DNA of 64,000 nucleotides from Epiperipatus broadwayi (GCA_028023455.1 JAQFVV010013085.1:145169-209168); one strand, 5' to 3'. Positions 38,019 to 52,731 are shown, counted from the first letter of the stretch. Translations and numbers: made by a program. The notes: generated by a model not told the origin, from the sequence alone.

Positions 38019-40209
38019 TGTAACGATCCAGAGCAATGCACTTAATGTAATCTGCACTACGGGGCGCCACTAGACATTTGAACCTAGAAAATTTATAAAG
38101 TAGGCAGATACGTAAGTCAAAAAAAATATTTTATTTTATTTTATATATTTTGATATCCGGTCATTATCCCATTGTCACTAGCTCAGGGAGTTGCAAAGAT
38201 TTATATTTGTAATAAATTCTTATCTAAGAATATTTTTAAAAAAAGAATAAAATAAGCCACTGCCAGTAATTAACATACAAACATTTATTTATGCATATAT
38301 ATATAAAATTTAAAATTATTTTAGTATTAGTTTTACATTTTAAAATTTAACTTACATTTTTAACTTTGATTTTTGATTTTAATTTACATTTAATTTTTAT
38401 AAATTTACATTTTAATTCTTTTATAAGTTCGCACAGATGGGATTATAAAAGCTTGTTTTATAATGTTGAGTATAGATCAGTTACATAGATTACACGGTTA
38501 AAAACATTTCAAAGTAAACAAACGATCAAAATACAAAATCATTGATACCGACAATTGCATAGGCAATATAAGAAACCCACTAGTATTCATCGTAAAATGC
38601 CCGCATTGTCACCAATAACTTAAAAGACATCCGAATAAATACATTTTAGATACTCACCATAAGGTATCATTATTTACCAAATGTCTATATATTTTGATCA
38701 AATATGAAAACCAAAAACACAATTAACCGATAACGAATTGATGCAACTTCCATACCCAACTTAATTTTACTGCATTTTTATTTAGAGTGTCAAGTATGAA
38801 TAGACTACACAGATTTGCATTTGAAAGAAAATATTCTATCCTTATTTAACCTTAGGCCAAAGGTTCGCAGTCAAACCAAACTTCAATCCATCTGATATAT
38901 CGATGTGTTGAATGTAATACGAATACGGCAGCACAATTAGGTTAAGAGAAGAAACTGCTTCTCTTCAGATAGAAATATTACATCTATCTGATGATGAGAG
39001 CAATAAAAAAACTCCATAGGAAAGGAACTGCGGTCTCCATCTTATAATTCCTCCCATAGGCAAAACAAGTGTGTGCGGCATATAATAGCGATTCTGCCCA
39101 TAGCGAATCTCATACTACATCTACTAATTACACCAATATATCAAATCCATTGACCTAATTCAACTACGAACCGAATAACCTAAGATTACCCTCCTCTAAT
39201 ATAACTTTACAAATCTATATAGCCATTCACGCCCGACTTAAGTTTAATATTTATATAACTAGTTTAATGAAAAACAGAAATCATAATAAAACTTAAAGAA
39301 CAAAAAAAAACTAAATGGAAATGATTTAAAAAAAAATACATCAAATAAAATTATAACTAATTAATAAATTAAGTTGGTCAGATAGGAATCTATTTCTTTT
39401 TAAATACGGGACAAGTTTTAGAAATAAAGTTCTTATTGTTTAGAAATGTATATAAAGTTCTTACGATTTTGAAAAATGTCCACCTTTATCCGTGGCTTGC
39501 TATTTGAATGTGAATTCCCACGCCATCCTAAATAGATATTGGTATCCAGTTAGCCGTTGTTTTTTTATTTATCCAGAGGTCTTTTAGTTTAGCAGGTTCT
39601 TAATGTAGAAAAAACGATGTCATTTCTTTTCTTTTTTTTTTAAACAAAACTGAAGGGATTGAAGAGTGCGTTTTTTCAATCCCTTCTCCTCCAACTCCAC
39701 ACTAACACATATCTGTCTTCTTGTTAATCTAATTAATTAATAATTTTCAAACTTGTCCTTTTATATTAATTTGAAGGATCCAATGGACGTTATGTCATGA
39801 TGATAATATGGTCCTTTCGCTGAGGTCCGATTCCATTGTTTTTCATTCATTGGCTATTTGTTTCTATTGTTTTCCTATCTGACCGATGTTTTTACATTTA
39901 AATGCCCAAGGCTAGTTTACATTTAACTAATTAAAACAATCATTTCCATTTCTGATTAATTAATGTGTTTTCAAACTTAAAGATATATTTTTATCTTTAA
40001 ATCTCTACTGAAAATTTAGTTTTAAAACACTTTTTCTTTAATAAAGTTTTAGTTTAATAATTTTTTTTTTCTGTGCGATTTATATATGTTTAAGATGATA
40101 TTTAATTTCAATTTTTAATTCTTAAAGAAAATTTTTAAATGCGAACTTTTTATTTTAATTTCATGTTTAATAATAAAATCACAATATAACGTCGTCTGTG
40201 CTCGTTACA
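38019..40209 (-). repeat. LTR (5' LTR in element orientation)
   Basis: This is the longer LTR of the pair, retaining the block at about 39340-39530 that is missing from its partner. It ends 'ctcgttaca' immediately before an AT repeat. No open frame of note. Confidence 0.8.
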
Positions 40210-40454
40210 ATATATATATAGTTTAGAATAATACAATCCCATGGGTTTATATCTTGATTATCTAAAGCTGTAATCGATGTAAAAGTGCTTATAGAATCTA
40301 ATCCCTTTTAATAATCCACATTCTAAAGCACCTTTTCTATAACTTCTCTCAATATTTGTATGTGATCCACTGTGTTAAAAACACTTTTAAATCCAGTTTT
40401 TTTAGTTCATTAAAATCCAATAAAAATGTTTGCTTTAATATATATTTTAATAGT

Positions 40455-40815
40455 AAACCACACGAACAACGGAAGACGTTTTTAAAGAGTGGTCTATGGT
40501 GATAGTGAGCATGATTTTTATGGAAGAAAAAGACCCTGCCTATGTTATAAGGATCATCTCAAAGAAAGTGCAATATTAGTTGTGTCTATTGAAAAAATAT
40601 GGCAATGAACAGAATACATTCCAGAGCTACAATTAAAGATGTTTTAAGAAAGAAAAGTTTTCTGCAGATGAAATTAAAAGAGAGAATCGCAAAATATCAA
40701 ATAAACAGAAAAATGGATCAGCGTGTTCTACATGTGGACGTATTTGTGGGTCACAGACTAATTTGTACAATCACTGCAAAACTCATTTCTAGAGCGTTTT
40801 TCCTCTTTCTTTGCT
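40455..40815 (+). pseudogene. LINE 3' end with C-terminal C2H2 motif
   Basis: Different frames read 'FYGRKRPCLCYKDHLKES', then 'MAMNRIHSRATIKDVL', then 'LKERIAKYQINRK', then 'NGSACSTCGRICGSQ' and 'TNLYNHCKTHF'. The last two form a C2H2 zinc-finger-like motif (C-x2-C, then H-x3-H). The order matches the C-terminus of a common invertebrate LINE group: 'FYGEL', 'YKD.LK', 'DR..WR', basic linker, then a finger of the type 'CP.CGR.C.S.IGL.SH.RTH'. Frameshifts break it. The homologous parts at 45430-45910 and 59973-60310 support the reading. Confidence 0.75.
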
Positions 40816-41662
40816 TTTCTTTCCTTTGAATTGAAAAGACGTAGTCGTTTATGAATAACAGATACATATATACGCATGTATGGTAAAAAAAAAAAAGGAT
40901 ATTAAAAGTTTTTCATTTTAAAATACACGTATATAACAGTAATTGTTAATATGCATATATTCATGACTTGGAAATAATTTAAGTTGATCTGTTCGAAAAT
41001 ATGATTAATTGCATTTTATATAATAATCTGTAATTAATGCAAAAGTTTAATCATTTATTTGCTTACTAATAAAGCAAACTTACTTTTAATAAATATTAAT
41101 TAAACGAACGAGTAATTATTTGTAATTTTTTAACCTTAATAAAATTATAATTATTTATTAGAAATCTTTTCAATTAAAAATAAAATTTCCACGATTTGTT
41201 TTTAATCTAATAGTTTTTTTATAATTAAATTTAAAGAATTATGCTTTAGAAACAACGAAATTGCTTTGAATTTAATTTATACTGGATGAATATATATGTA
41301 ATATAAAAACAATATAACAGACTATATAATATAATTTTTATTTTAGTAGATAGTATATTTTCAACTTGGTAGCATCCTGCTCATTGTAACCAAAATCTCA
41401 ACTCTTCAATTTTAAATAAGCTATTTGCTTTCAATTCTATGCATTCTGAAGTCTGCCATTCATTGCATGTAAATACTAAAACATATTTATTAAAAACTTT
41501 TCTTTTCAACTACATAGACCTATTTATTTTTAAGTTCTGAGTTATTTCTACTAAAGTCACTCCTTTAAAATTAATTATACAATTTAATTTCATAAATTTC
41601 TTTAACTCAATTCCTAGTCTATTAAATATTTAAATCATTGTCCTTGGACATTTAATAAGACA

Positions 41663-43635
<1,973 letters not shown>

Positions 43636-43754
43636 CTTTTTCTTTTTTTTCCATATGTCATAGCATCGGTCGGGAGGCGAACCCACAATCGTCTGCAACC
43701 AACTACGTGCTTGCAAGGCCGCTGCGATGACCTCTCGGCTAACAACCCTTGACT
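43636..43754 (-). mobile_element. tRNA-derived SINE (family T) with target duplication
   Basis: The reverse complement runs 'gtcaagggttgttagccgag' (A box 'tagccgagaggtcatc'), anticodon arm around 'ccttgcaagcacg', B-box-like 'gggttcgcctcccgacc', 'gatgctatgacatatgg' and poly(A). Direct repeats 'aaacgttcacgtt' (43623-43635) and 'aaatgttcacgtt' (43755-43767) flank it with one difference. Confidence 0.92.
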
Positions 43755-43767
43755 AAATGTTCACGTT

Positions 43768-45429
43768 TAATGTGATATATGTTTATTTTCAAAAATATTT
43801 TTTTTCAAGATTATCTCACTTGATCAATCATGAGAACAATGTATATTAGGATTTTATATATTTTATCAGTAGCTAAAATACCACTCATAGGATTACAATG
43901 AAATCAAAATTCATGGTACTGATAATTATTATTAATAATAATCTTTTATATATGGTTGTGGCAGGTTATCTGTTCGATACAGGTAGTGTATGCATTTAAT
44001 CATTAACTGACAAATTGATAGTGAAAACTCAGTCAAGAAAATCGCATTTTTTTATCTGATTTTGAATTCAGTATACTTATAGAATTTAAGTGTAGCATAC
44101 GATCCAATAATACTTTTTATATATAATGGTTTAATGTGATTGGTCAATCAGTCATACTTGATCAACAGTAAGTATCTCCTATTTTGTCAGATAAGGTATT
44201 GATTCATTAAAGATTAAGTATTTTTTTCAATATTATCAATACTTTTCACTCTCATCTCTATTCTACTCATCAAGAGAGTATCATATTTATTAATCACTTC
44301 TCTGCACTGAATGTGACATTGAGATTGCGTGTCGTGTAATTACATTTTCATTCTTTAATCAGGCATATAGACATTTTTATTAAAATATTTTATTTTGTAT
44401 GCAAATAGATATGACTATGTAAATTAGTTAGTCTTCAGCATAGGGAAAGTAAAGATGATGATAGGTTTGGCAGACTGTGAATTTTTAATCATAATCACGT
44501 ACAAAGCAATATAATCAATAGTAATGTTTTTTAAAATTGAAGTAGAGAAGTTTAACCCAACAAATGATTATAAATGTGAGAAATCTATTTAGGAATAACC
44601 TACTCTTTTCAATTGAGAAAGGTAATATTTGTCAAAAATATCCATTTTGCAAAATCTGTTCAAGTTTCTGCACTTGACAGATTTTTCATCTAAGTAGCAA
44701 AAATAGTTAATATATGACTAAGATGGAAAATGAGAATGTAGTCCCAGCAAAAAATGTGATATGTTAAATTTTTTTGATGAAAAATGTTAAAGACCTAAAC
44801 ATAGAACCTTGCTAGTAGTTAAGAAATTATCATTACTTAAGACTCAAAAAACTGCTACTAGTGAAATTCATATTCCATAAAAACATTTAATTAAACAGAT
44901 AGATAGATAACTTTATGGGATGGGCAGATAATAGTGATTAAATGAAGACTTCACGGTATTGGATTTACTAAGAGATCTAGCTTGTATCTTTTATTCATGG
45001 AATTGGTAGATATATAAAAAATAATAACAATAATAGTTTCTGCATTTGTATCTGTACATGTTTATCAGTTTATATGCTCCAATTTTAGATTTACAAAATT
45101 CAGAGAAATAAAGCCTATTTATTATTCTTTAATCAATAGCTTATTGCTTCAATGCCAATACAAAACTAAATTACATTCTCAGACTTTTTAAAATGTTAGC
45201 ACACATTAATAACGAAATTTTTATTTTGGAATGTTTTAGACATTACATCATGCTTGATTGCCATATCTTTTTTTCATTATTTTATTTGAATAAAAATCTG
45301 ATGTCAGTATCAGATGAATTTTTAGGAAATCACAATATATAATTTGCATATCAAAAAAGTCAGATTTGTCTCATTTTGATTTCAATCATAATGAATAATA
45401 ATAAAAAGCAAGTATGCAATTCCAATTCA
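43768..45429. other. AT-rich stretch, nothing recognised
   Basis: No gene-like frame or repeat copy is seen. A short 'agatagatagata' run lies near 44900. Confidence 0.45.
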
Positions 45430-48400
45430 ATGAGTTTTGCAGTGACTATACAAACCCAATCTGTGAACCACAAATACATCCATGTATAGAGCATGCAGAT
45501 TCAAATTATTTTTTACTTGATATTTTATGATGTCTTTTAGTTTCCTCAGCAGAAAACATTTTTTTCTGAAATGTTTCAGTACTATATCTATTTGTAGTTC
45601 CCCAATGTATTCTATTCTTTGCCATATCCTTCAAATGGAAATAATTGACATTGCACTTCTTTAGAATGTCTTTTAGGTAATCCTTATAATGTAGATGAGA
45701 TCTACTTTTCCTACATATCTCATGTTAGAGTTTATCATAAATACATCTTTTAGGAAGTCTTTTAATGTTCATTTGTTTTACATGTCGTCCAATCCAATGA
45801 AAATGTGATTTAACAATTAGTAGACTCGATAATAATACATTCTGCAAGATTACCATTGTATTTTTAAAATTTTGCAGACTGCCATTATATTGTGCTGATA
45901 GGGTGTCCAAGTTTCATATCCATACAATAAATTTATGTAAAATAATAGTTTAATATACAGCTAACTTAATTGCAGTAGTTACTTCCCTATGATGAAATGC
46001 TTTATTTTTAAACATGTTAAAAGTAGCAGAAGCACAATGGAGTCTGTATTGGATCTCATCATCTAAGTCCATTTTTCTACTGATAAAAATGCCCAAGATA
46101 TTTTAACTGGTTTATATCTCAAGTTGATAACCATCCAAGCTGAAAATTACCAAGGATTTTTCTTTTCTCACTAGTGGATAAATAACTTTATTTTTTTTGA
46201 ACACAATTGTCTTTGGAGTGGCAAAATTCGCACAATCCTCAGAAAGCATCCAAGAAGATGAAGTTCTTGTTTTTGCTTTAAATCAATTCAATATTCAATT
46301 TGATTAAATCCCTTCTGTTTAAATTAACCAATTCAAATTAAAAATTCCACTATCAAACCTGTATGACATTTTGATCCTTGTCTGATTAAGCTGTTCACCA
46401 ACAATTTCAAAGACCATTGTCATAAAAATTGAAAATAATGTTGGAGCAAGTACACATCCTTATTTAACATCTGTTTCATTTCAAATGCCTTAGATGTTTC
46501 ACCTGTACTAATAACACTCTCATTCTACCATGTAGAAGCTGTAAAATAGGAATAAATTTCTAATGGATAACCGTTTTCAAATAATGCCATACACTGTCCT
46601 ATTAATTGAATCAAATGCCTTGATCAAATCAATAAAAACAATATATAAATCATTTCTTTGTTCCCTTCTCTTTTAATATTTGTCTGACAACAGAAACATA
46701 TTAATGGTCTCTGGTAATCATCCATTTATAACTGGAAATGATCAATTTCAATAAATTTCTTGAAGGTTCTTTTTCTGCAGTGCATAATATGATATTCCAT
46801 GATAATATTCACAATCTTGTCTTTTTTAAAAAAATTGAAAAAATAAAAGCATTCTTAAAATCGAGTGGAATATCTAAGATCATGGATCCAGATATTCCTT
46901 AAAAAAATCCAATATTTTTGAAGCTAAGATATCATCATCATATTTAAAATTTCTTCAGGTATTTACCAAAACTTATAGCCTTTCAATTTACAAAGAGCTA
47001 TTTTGATTTCATTAAGCAGGATATCTTTGTTCAAATCTAAATGAGTAGATGAAATGGATATATCATTAAAAGGTGAGATATCAATTCCTATATCACTATT
47101 CAAAAAATGATCAAAATACTCTTTCCATTTATTCAAATATCATTTAATAGGATTAAATAGGATTGTGATACCATTCCTCAAATCTATATGTTGCTCTCAA
47201 CACATCAAAAAAGATGACAACAATCAGTCAATGTCCATATTTTCTTTGCAGTTTTAATGCACCAATCATTTTGAAGTCTTCTCATCAGTCATTGAACTTC
47301 TTTCTCCACATCATATATTATGAAGTTCTGCATTTAATCTATTATTTCGCCAAGCAGCGAATGCCATATATTCTTTTTAACTGAAAGACTAATAATATGA
47401 TCATTGGCAGGAAATCAGTTATGATTCTTCTTTTAGTGAATCCAAAAATAGATGTACTTCTCTTCATAACAAGTACTCTAAAAATTCTGAAAATCATATT
47501 AGCAATTTTAGTATTTAATAGTTTTTGAAATTTACTAGGTATAATAGAACCTTCCAAAAAATGGATATCAATTTTGTGATGATTGGAAACACATCTATTT
47601 TTTAATGCAACTATCATTTTAATCTTACAACAAGTACTAATTTATGATCTATCCAACAACCTAAACTTATAAGTGCCCATGTAATGTAAATTTCTCTTGT
47701 ATTCTGATTTCTAATCAAATGTAGTATCTAAAATACCACTGTTTTGAGTATGTATATATCCATGTTCCCTTGTAGCAGGTTTTTAGCCTAAACCAGGTAT
47801 TAATAATATTCAATCCATGTGTTGTGCACAAATGCAATAATAACAAACTATTTGATTTTACAACCCCAACACCATTATTTTAAGCCAATAAACATCACAT
47901 GATCATCATTTTGTATGCTTGATTATAACTGTTATTAATACTGTATGGAGAGTTTTGCCTGTTTTAATACCATTATTTCCAATAACTTTTGTCCAAAGTT
48001 TACCATGTGGATAAATGTTTCTATTTGGACAAACACATGCATTTAAGTTTCCAAGAAGAAAAGATTTGCTGCTTTAATGATATTGTTGTAATAATGATAT
48101 CTAATAAGGAATAAAAGCTTTTTTTCTGAGAATAGTCCTGATAAAATAAGCTCTAAAACCATTATTTAAAGCAAATTAAGATCATTAACATTTCATTGAT
48201 ATAAGGAGGGATTCTAATAATAGTAGATACTAAATTAGATTTTACAGCAAATCCAACTCCAAGCATTCTTCTTTCATTGCCTGATGAGTCCTTTCAAAAA
48301 AACTTGTATCCATCCAACTGTTCCAATAAAATTTCTTCCCATGAGAAACAAGTTTTGCTAAAAGCAATTATATCAAGTTTAAATTTTGACAGGTCTTTAG

Positions 48401-48470
48401 CCACAAATGCAGCCCTTTGTGCTAATCTTCAAGCATTTGCATCAAGTGAAGTTTAGACATTTCATGTACC
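45430..48470 (-). pseudogene. Near full-length decayed LINE (endonuclease, RT, C2H2 tail)
   Basis: Reading the minus strand from 48470: the endonuclease start 'NVKTSLDANA', then 'RAAFVAKDLSKFKLDIIAFS', 'LLEQLDGYKFF' and 'RRMLGVGFAVKSNLVSTI' (about 48470-48200). RT blocks follow: 'FIDLIKAFDSINR' (about 46640), 'GCVLAPTLFSIFMTMVFEIV' (about 46460), a damaged catalytic box 'LSEDCANFA' (about 46230), 'YLG'-like 'NILGIFISRKMDLDDEIQYR' (about 46090), 'YGYETWTPYQHN' (about 45915), 'FHWIGRHVKQMNIKRLPKRC' (about 45795) and 'YKDYLKDIL' (about 45680). It ends in the finger-like 'CICGSQIGF..SHCKTH' (45490-45430). The order is that of one complete ~3-kb LINE. Many stops and frameshifts make it a pseudogene. 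Same family as 40455-40815 and 59872-60310. Confidence 0.85.
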
Positions 48471-48899
48471 TATATTTAGGAAAAAGTTAGATTTATATTT
48501 GAGACACTTTTAGTACTACAATTGCTTCTTACTAAATCATTGCAACTGACATTTTTTTACAGTTCTTATTATTTCTATCATATGAAATGGATAATCTACC
48601 AGGCACAATAATCTAACCAGACTGTGTGAGATAGGTCATTTTAGGTCATATTTTGTAGGGTTTTCTATTTCTGTGGCAGGCAGAGAGGTCCCTAAATAGG
48701 GCTGCCTAAACATATAATCTTTGCCAATCAGCACTCTTGTCTCACTTAAATACAGTTTTAAACAAACTCATTGAGTGATTATATTGCCTCAAACAAACAT
48801 GACAACTAATGGCTGATATCCTACTAAGTATGTATTCATTATTATTTTCTTAATTCTTGAGGGTTTGAGCCAAAAAAGAAGGAAAATTTGGAGTCATAA

Positions 48900-49121
48900 A
48901 TGCTGTGCATGCAGTTAAAAGATGAAATTGTTGTTGCACAAATCCACAATCCCATTGGTCAGTTATTATAAGGAGATGTGCAATGGCATAAAAGGCTCAC
49001 AGTAACTGAAACCTACATTGATTTAGTGACTGAAGAAGGAAAAGCAGAAGACATAAAAGACTATAAAAAACAGTACCTAGTCTTTGATGATGCAACATCT
49101 TATTCTACAAAGCAGCAGTAA
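48900..49121 (+). pseudogene. Unidentified coding-like remnant, one internal stop
   Basis: A 74-codon frame starts 'MLCMQLKDEIVVAQIHNPIG' and, after one TAA, continues 'GDVQWHKRLTVTETYIDLVT', 'EEGKAEDIKDYKKQYLVF', 'DDATSYSTKQQ' to a stop at 49119. Its residue composition (D, E, T, K-rich, few I/N/F runs) is unlike translated background here, which suggests a former host exon or processed copy. I do not recognise the protein and no domain is evident. It lies upstream of the start of the decayed LINE, on the opposite strand. Confidence 0.3.
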
Positions 49122-49430
49122 CTATTAGTCAGGATGATTTCTGATTGGAGGATTGTTTAACCTGTAGGCAAATAATAAAAATTACTTTTGAAAATAAAAT
49201 TATAATTATCATTAACTTGTTTAAATATTAAAAGTTATTCTTTCAGCATTTTTGTAAAATACTACAATTATATTTTATTTGAAAACATTTATTTTTAAAA
49301 AGACAAGATATAAAAGCTCATTATGTTCATTATGGCAAAGCTGAAGCAATTTTTACTGGTAGCAAGAAAGACATTTTGTCAATATCAGTAAAGATTTACA
49401 TTTTTTAAATTTAATAACAGTATATTTAAT

Positions 49431-49670
49431 GAGTACCAAACTCTCCCTATACAGTAGTGCCACCAAGTGCAAACTTAGTAATCAATGGATGAATGAAGGT
49501 TTGTGCCTAAAATCCATATTTGCTGCCTATTCATTTAACACCCCCAGTCTAGTTTCTAGTTTATTGGATGAGCAAGCACTAGATAAGGATTTTATGTACA
49601 AACCTTTCTGAATCCATTGATTATGAAGGCTTGCACTTGGTGTCACTACTGTATGGAGAGTTTGTTACTC
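49431..49670. mobile_element. Fold-back element R2, copy 2
   Basis: The ends 'gagtaccaaactctc' and 'gagagtttgttactc' are inverted repeats. The match continues inward through 'atacagtagtg', 'aagtgcaa', 'aatcaatgga' and 'ggtttgt..aaaatcc'. The interior has 'cagtctagtttctag' at the turn. The 240-bp unit is almost wholly palindromic. The 60-codon frame inside is not a gene. Confidence 0.88.
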
Positions 49671-49875
49671 TTATTAACAGCATGTGTAAGCATATAAAAT
49701 GGTGATAATGTAAACAAGATATTTAATGTTTGATTTTATTATATAAATTTTCTTTAAGATAACTAACCTTAAATTTCTTTTGAATTAAAATCCATATATT
49801 TAATATTTTATTCAACTAACTTTTTGAATCGATAAAATTGTGTTCAATAATGCCATTATTATAGTTATGAAACCC

Positions 49876-50081
49876 ATTTAGTATTTAATTTTCTTATTTT
49901 ACAAAGTTCAAAGGTTAACTGCTAGAATGTCTATTATTTGAAAGCTTACCTATTTAGTATTTAATTTTCTTATTTTACAAAGTTCAAAGGTTAACTGCTA
50001 GAATGTCTATTATTTGAAAGCTTACACGTGTAATAAGTAATGTAAAGATTAGCATGTGTAATAAGTAATGTAAAGATTAGC
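49876..50081. repeat. Two consecutive tandem duplications (76 bp, then 28 bp)
   Basis: 49876-49951 is repeated at 49952-50025 with almost no change. Immediately after, 'acgtgtaataagtaatgtaa...agc' (50026-50053) is repeated at 50054-50081 with one change. The near-identity implies that both duplications are recent. Confidence 0.95.
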
Positions 50082-50605
50082 AATATATGATATGAAAAAA
50101 ATGTTTAACTGTAAAAATAAAATGTTTAAATACGGAGAAAAACATCACTAGGACCCTTTCAAATAAGAAATGAGAGGTTAGATCCTGAAGTGGTTAATGC
50201 ACATATTTTTGTAAGAGCATTAAACTAGGGTCAAAATTAATAAAAATGATAAGACCATTGACTATAAATGCCAATAGTCTGTTATTATTAAATCTTTAAA
50301 CAACGAATGAATTAACTTAACGTTGTATTGAGTATAATTAGAAGTCAGAATATTTTAAAAAAAGTTATTGTTACTCAAAACTTGCAATCATATATTTTGG
50401 GGCAGATCACACATTAAGTCAGTTCTATATTAAAATTATAATTGCATTAACACTAGATCTCAGTTGTAGATATTAGTTCATAGAAAATTATTTACATGCC
50501 AAGTTTTAACATGGATTAAGCATAAACATTATTAGTTTAAATTTTCAAACTAGCTATAATACTGAGACATTGGGTTCTAAAAAGTTTATTACAGATAAGT
50601 CTTAC

Positions 50606-50700
50606 ATTGGTGGTCGAGAGGTTAGCGACGACTGCTTTACAAGCAGTGATCCCGGGTTAGCAGGTTCGCTTCCCGGCTGGTGCTATGACACATGGGAAAA
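50606..50700 (+). mobile_element. tRNA-derived SINE (family T)
   Basis: 'cattggtggtcgagaggtta' (A box), anticodon arm 'ctgctttacaagcag' with 7-base loop, 'gggttagcaggttcgcttcc' with the B box, 'cggctggtgctatgacacat' and poly(A). The first six bases of the family are missing. Flanks 'aagtctta' and 'aaatctta' may be a short target duplication. A 7-base insertion 'tagcagg' in the T arm is shared with the 5609 copy. Confidence 0.9.
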
Positions 50701-51304
50701 AAAAATCTTAAAAAGGCAGTTTCTTCTTCGTAGAATAATAAAATAAATAGGAAACTTTAAAGTAAAAGTTCAAAATTAAAAATCATCGTGAATTAAAATT
50801 ACAAACCAAATATACTCACTTTTTTATATTCTGATACTTTGAAATAGTTTTGACATGTTTTAGTAGCATAAAAATCTCAAAAGCAAAATCGCAATTCTAT
50901 TAAATCTATAGACTTAATAAGTTTGTAAATGCGTTACATGAAAGAATTCAGATGACTAAATTTAAGATTATTTCTTTACTCACTCATTTAAATGTGGGGC
51001 AGATTTATAATCTGACAAAAGGTGTGAAGTAATGTTTTTTGATCAGAAAATGATTTACATTGATTTATAATTAAATTGTAAAAAGTAAAAATTTATAAGT
51101 GACAATACAATTTTTCTTTCAATACTGAATATAACTGGACTTCATAATTTAAGATACCACAAAGAATTAAAGATAAACTTAAAATAATTGCAGTATATGA
51201 GTTATATTAATCCAGGAAAAAAGTTTGATTAGTAATAAAATAAAACATAAACTCAAAGCCCTCCCAGTAACTGCCTAGTTACTTGCAAATACACTGAGAG
51301 AGTA

Positions 51305-51406
51305 GTCAAGCGTTGATAGCCGGGAGGTCAGCGCAGCTATCTTGCAAACAGTTGCTTACAGACAGTTGTTGCGGGTTCGGCCGATGCTTTGACATAGGAG
51401 GAAAAA
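51305..51406 (+). mobile_element. tRNA-derived SINE (family T) with target duplication
   Basis: 'gtcaagcgttgatagccggg' (A box), an enlarged anticodon region with a duplicated 'cagttgcttacagacagttg', 'gcgggttcggccgatgcttt' in which the T arm is partly deleted, and a short poly(A). Flanks 'aatacactgagagagta' (51288-51304) and 'aatacacggagagta' (51407-51420) are a diverged target duplication. Confidence 0.88.
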
Positions 51407-51420
51407 ATACACGGAGAGTA

Positions 51421-52731
51421 GTCTACTTGTTACTTTCTCAGCTTTATTAAGGACAGAACTCTTGGTAATCTTAAAAATAGAAAGATTACCTGCCCGCAAT
51501 AGGATTGCAGAGAAATATTAAAATATAGTGATATATTAGTTATATGAGAGTCCTGAAGATGAGTTAGCAGATTTTAAGAATGCTAATATTTAAATGCACC
51601 AAAATAAGGAGGCAAAAACAATGACATAAAATGTCATTGTTAAAATTACTTGAGGCAAGTCATTTCACCGAGACTATGTTATAGTTTTGGATAGTAGTCA
51701 TGGAAGAATTTCCGATCATTGGGGTGGAGTCGAAAAAAATATGATGACTCTGACATCATGTTAGAAGATTTTATAAACATGAAAAATATGCTTAAAATAG
51801 TTGAAAGATATAATAAAGCTTTGGTATAAATTACAAAATACAGATAACTCTAACATATATCTTTGGAGAAGGATTTGTCTCAAGTCATTCTTTTTCATTT
51901 TATAAAAACTTCGATTTTGAATTTTATTTTGTATTCATTTTAATGAAAAAGTTGCTTTACATTAATTTTTTATTACTTGATTTTTTTTTTTTTTTGTTAA
52001 AGTCATTTATTTGAAATAAAAAACTGATAGAAAGGCATTTTAATTTATTAATTAAATTTGAAGTTTTATTGTTTTTATCTTCACGATTTCTTTGCTTCGT
52101 TTGCTTTTACTGCTAAATATAACTTTAGTTTTTTATGCTGTGTATAATTTAAACAAGGATATTATATATTAAATATTAACAATTTATATATATAATTATT
52201 ATATTAAAAATCGGTTATAAATGTAAGAGTCGGGTCGGGAGATGAAGATTATAAAAAGATCTTCGATCTGGGATTTTGGTTGCAGACTCTACAGCTTTGA
52301 TAAAAAAAACTTATCAGTGATCTAAGTAAAACAGATATCTGGATTCTTTTGCTTGGTCAAACAATAAGCTGAATACAAGCTTCATGTAAAATAAGAATGC
52401 TTAAAGACTGAAGTTATGAGATTAAATAGCACCAAAAAAAAATATAGTAATTTACTAACTATGCTCTCTTTAGATCTCTTTTTTTTGACAATAAAAAATA
52501 ACACCTGCAATTAAACAACAGTGTCTTATCTTAATAAATTATGGTCTACCATTCTTATGCCATTTTGAATAAATGCAGACAGTATTTTGAAATGTCTTTG
52601 ATTACAAATCAAGAGTTCATATAATTAAAATTAATACTATATTTATTTTATCTACTTATTTAGATTTGAACAAGGATATCTAAATTACATGATCACCATT
52701 TCTTACTCTTACATCAGCTGTTTAAACACGA
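51421..52731. other. AT-rich stretch, nothing recognised
   Basis: No frame, repeat copy or RNA gene was recognised. Confidence 0.45.

Larger units (their letters stand above)
35290..40209 (-). mobile_element. LTR retrotransposon derivative with ~2-kb LTRs and no coding interior
   Basis: Two direct repeats (35290-37288 and 38019-40209) both begin 'tgtaacgatcc' and end 'cattaca'/'cgttaca', giving the TG...CA inverted ends of LTRs. In the minus orientation the LTR ending at 38019 is followed, after 2 bases, by 'tggccacccaacttgggcc' (complement of 37998-38016). This has the TGGC..CCCAAC..GGG form of a tRNA primer-binding site and fixes the orientation. The 730-bp interior has no gag, protease, RT or integrase frame, so the element is non-autonomous or internally deleted. 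ATAT flanks both ends, compatible with a short target duplication but sitting in AT repeat. I see no clean polypurine tract next to the other LTR. Confidence 0.75.

Noticed and set aside
45725-45910. 61-codon minus-strand frame as a separate gene
   Set aside because: It contains 'WIGRHVKQMNIKRLPKRC', part of the decayed LINE C-terminus, so it belongs to that element.
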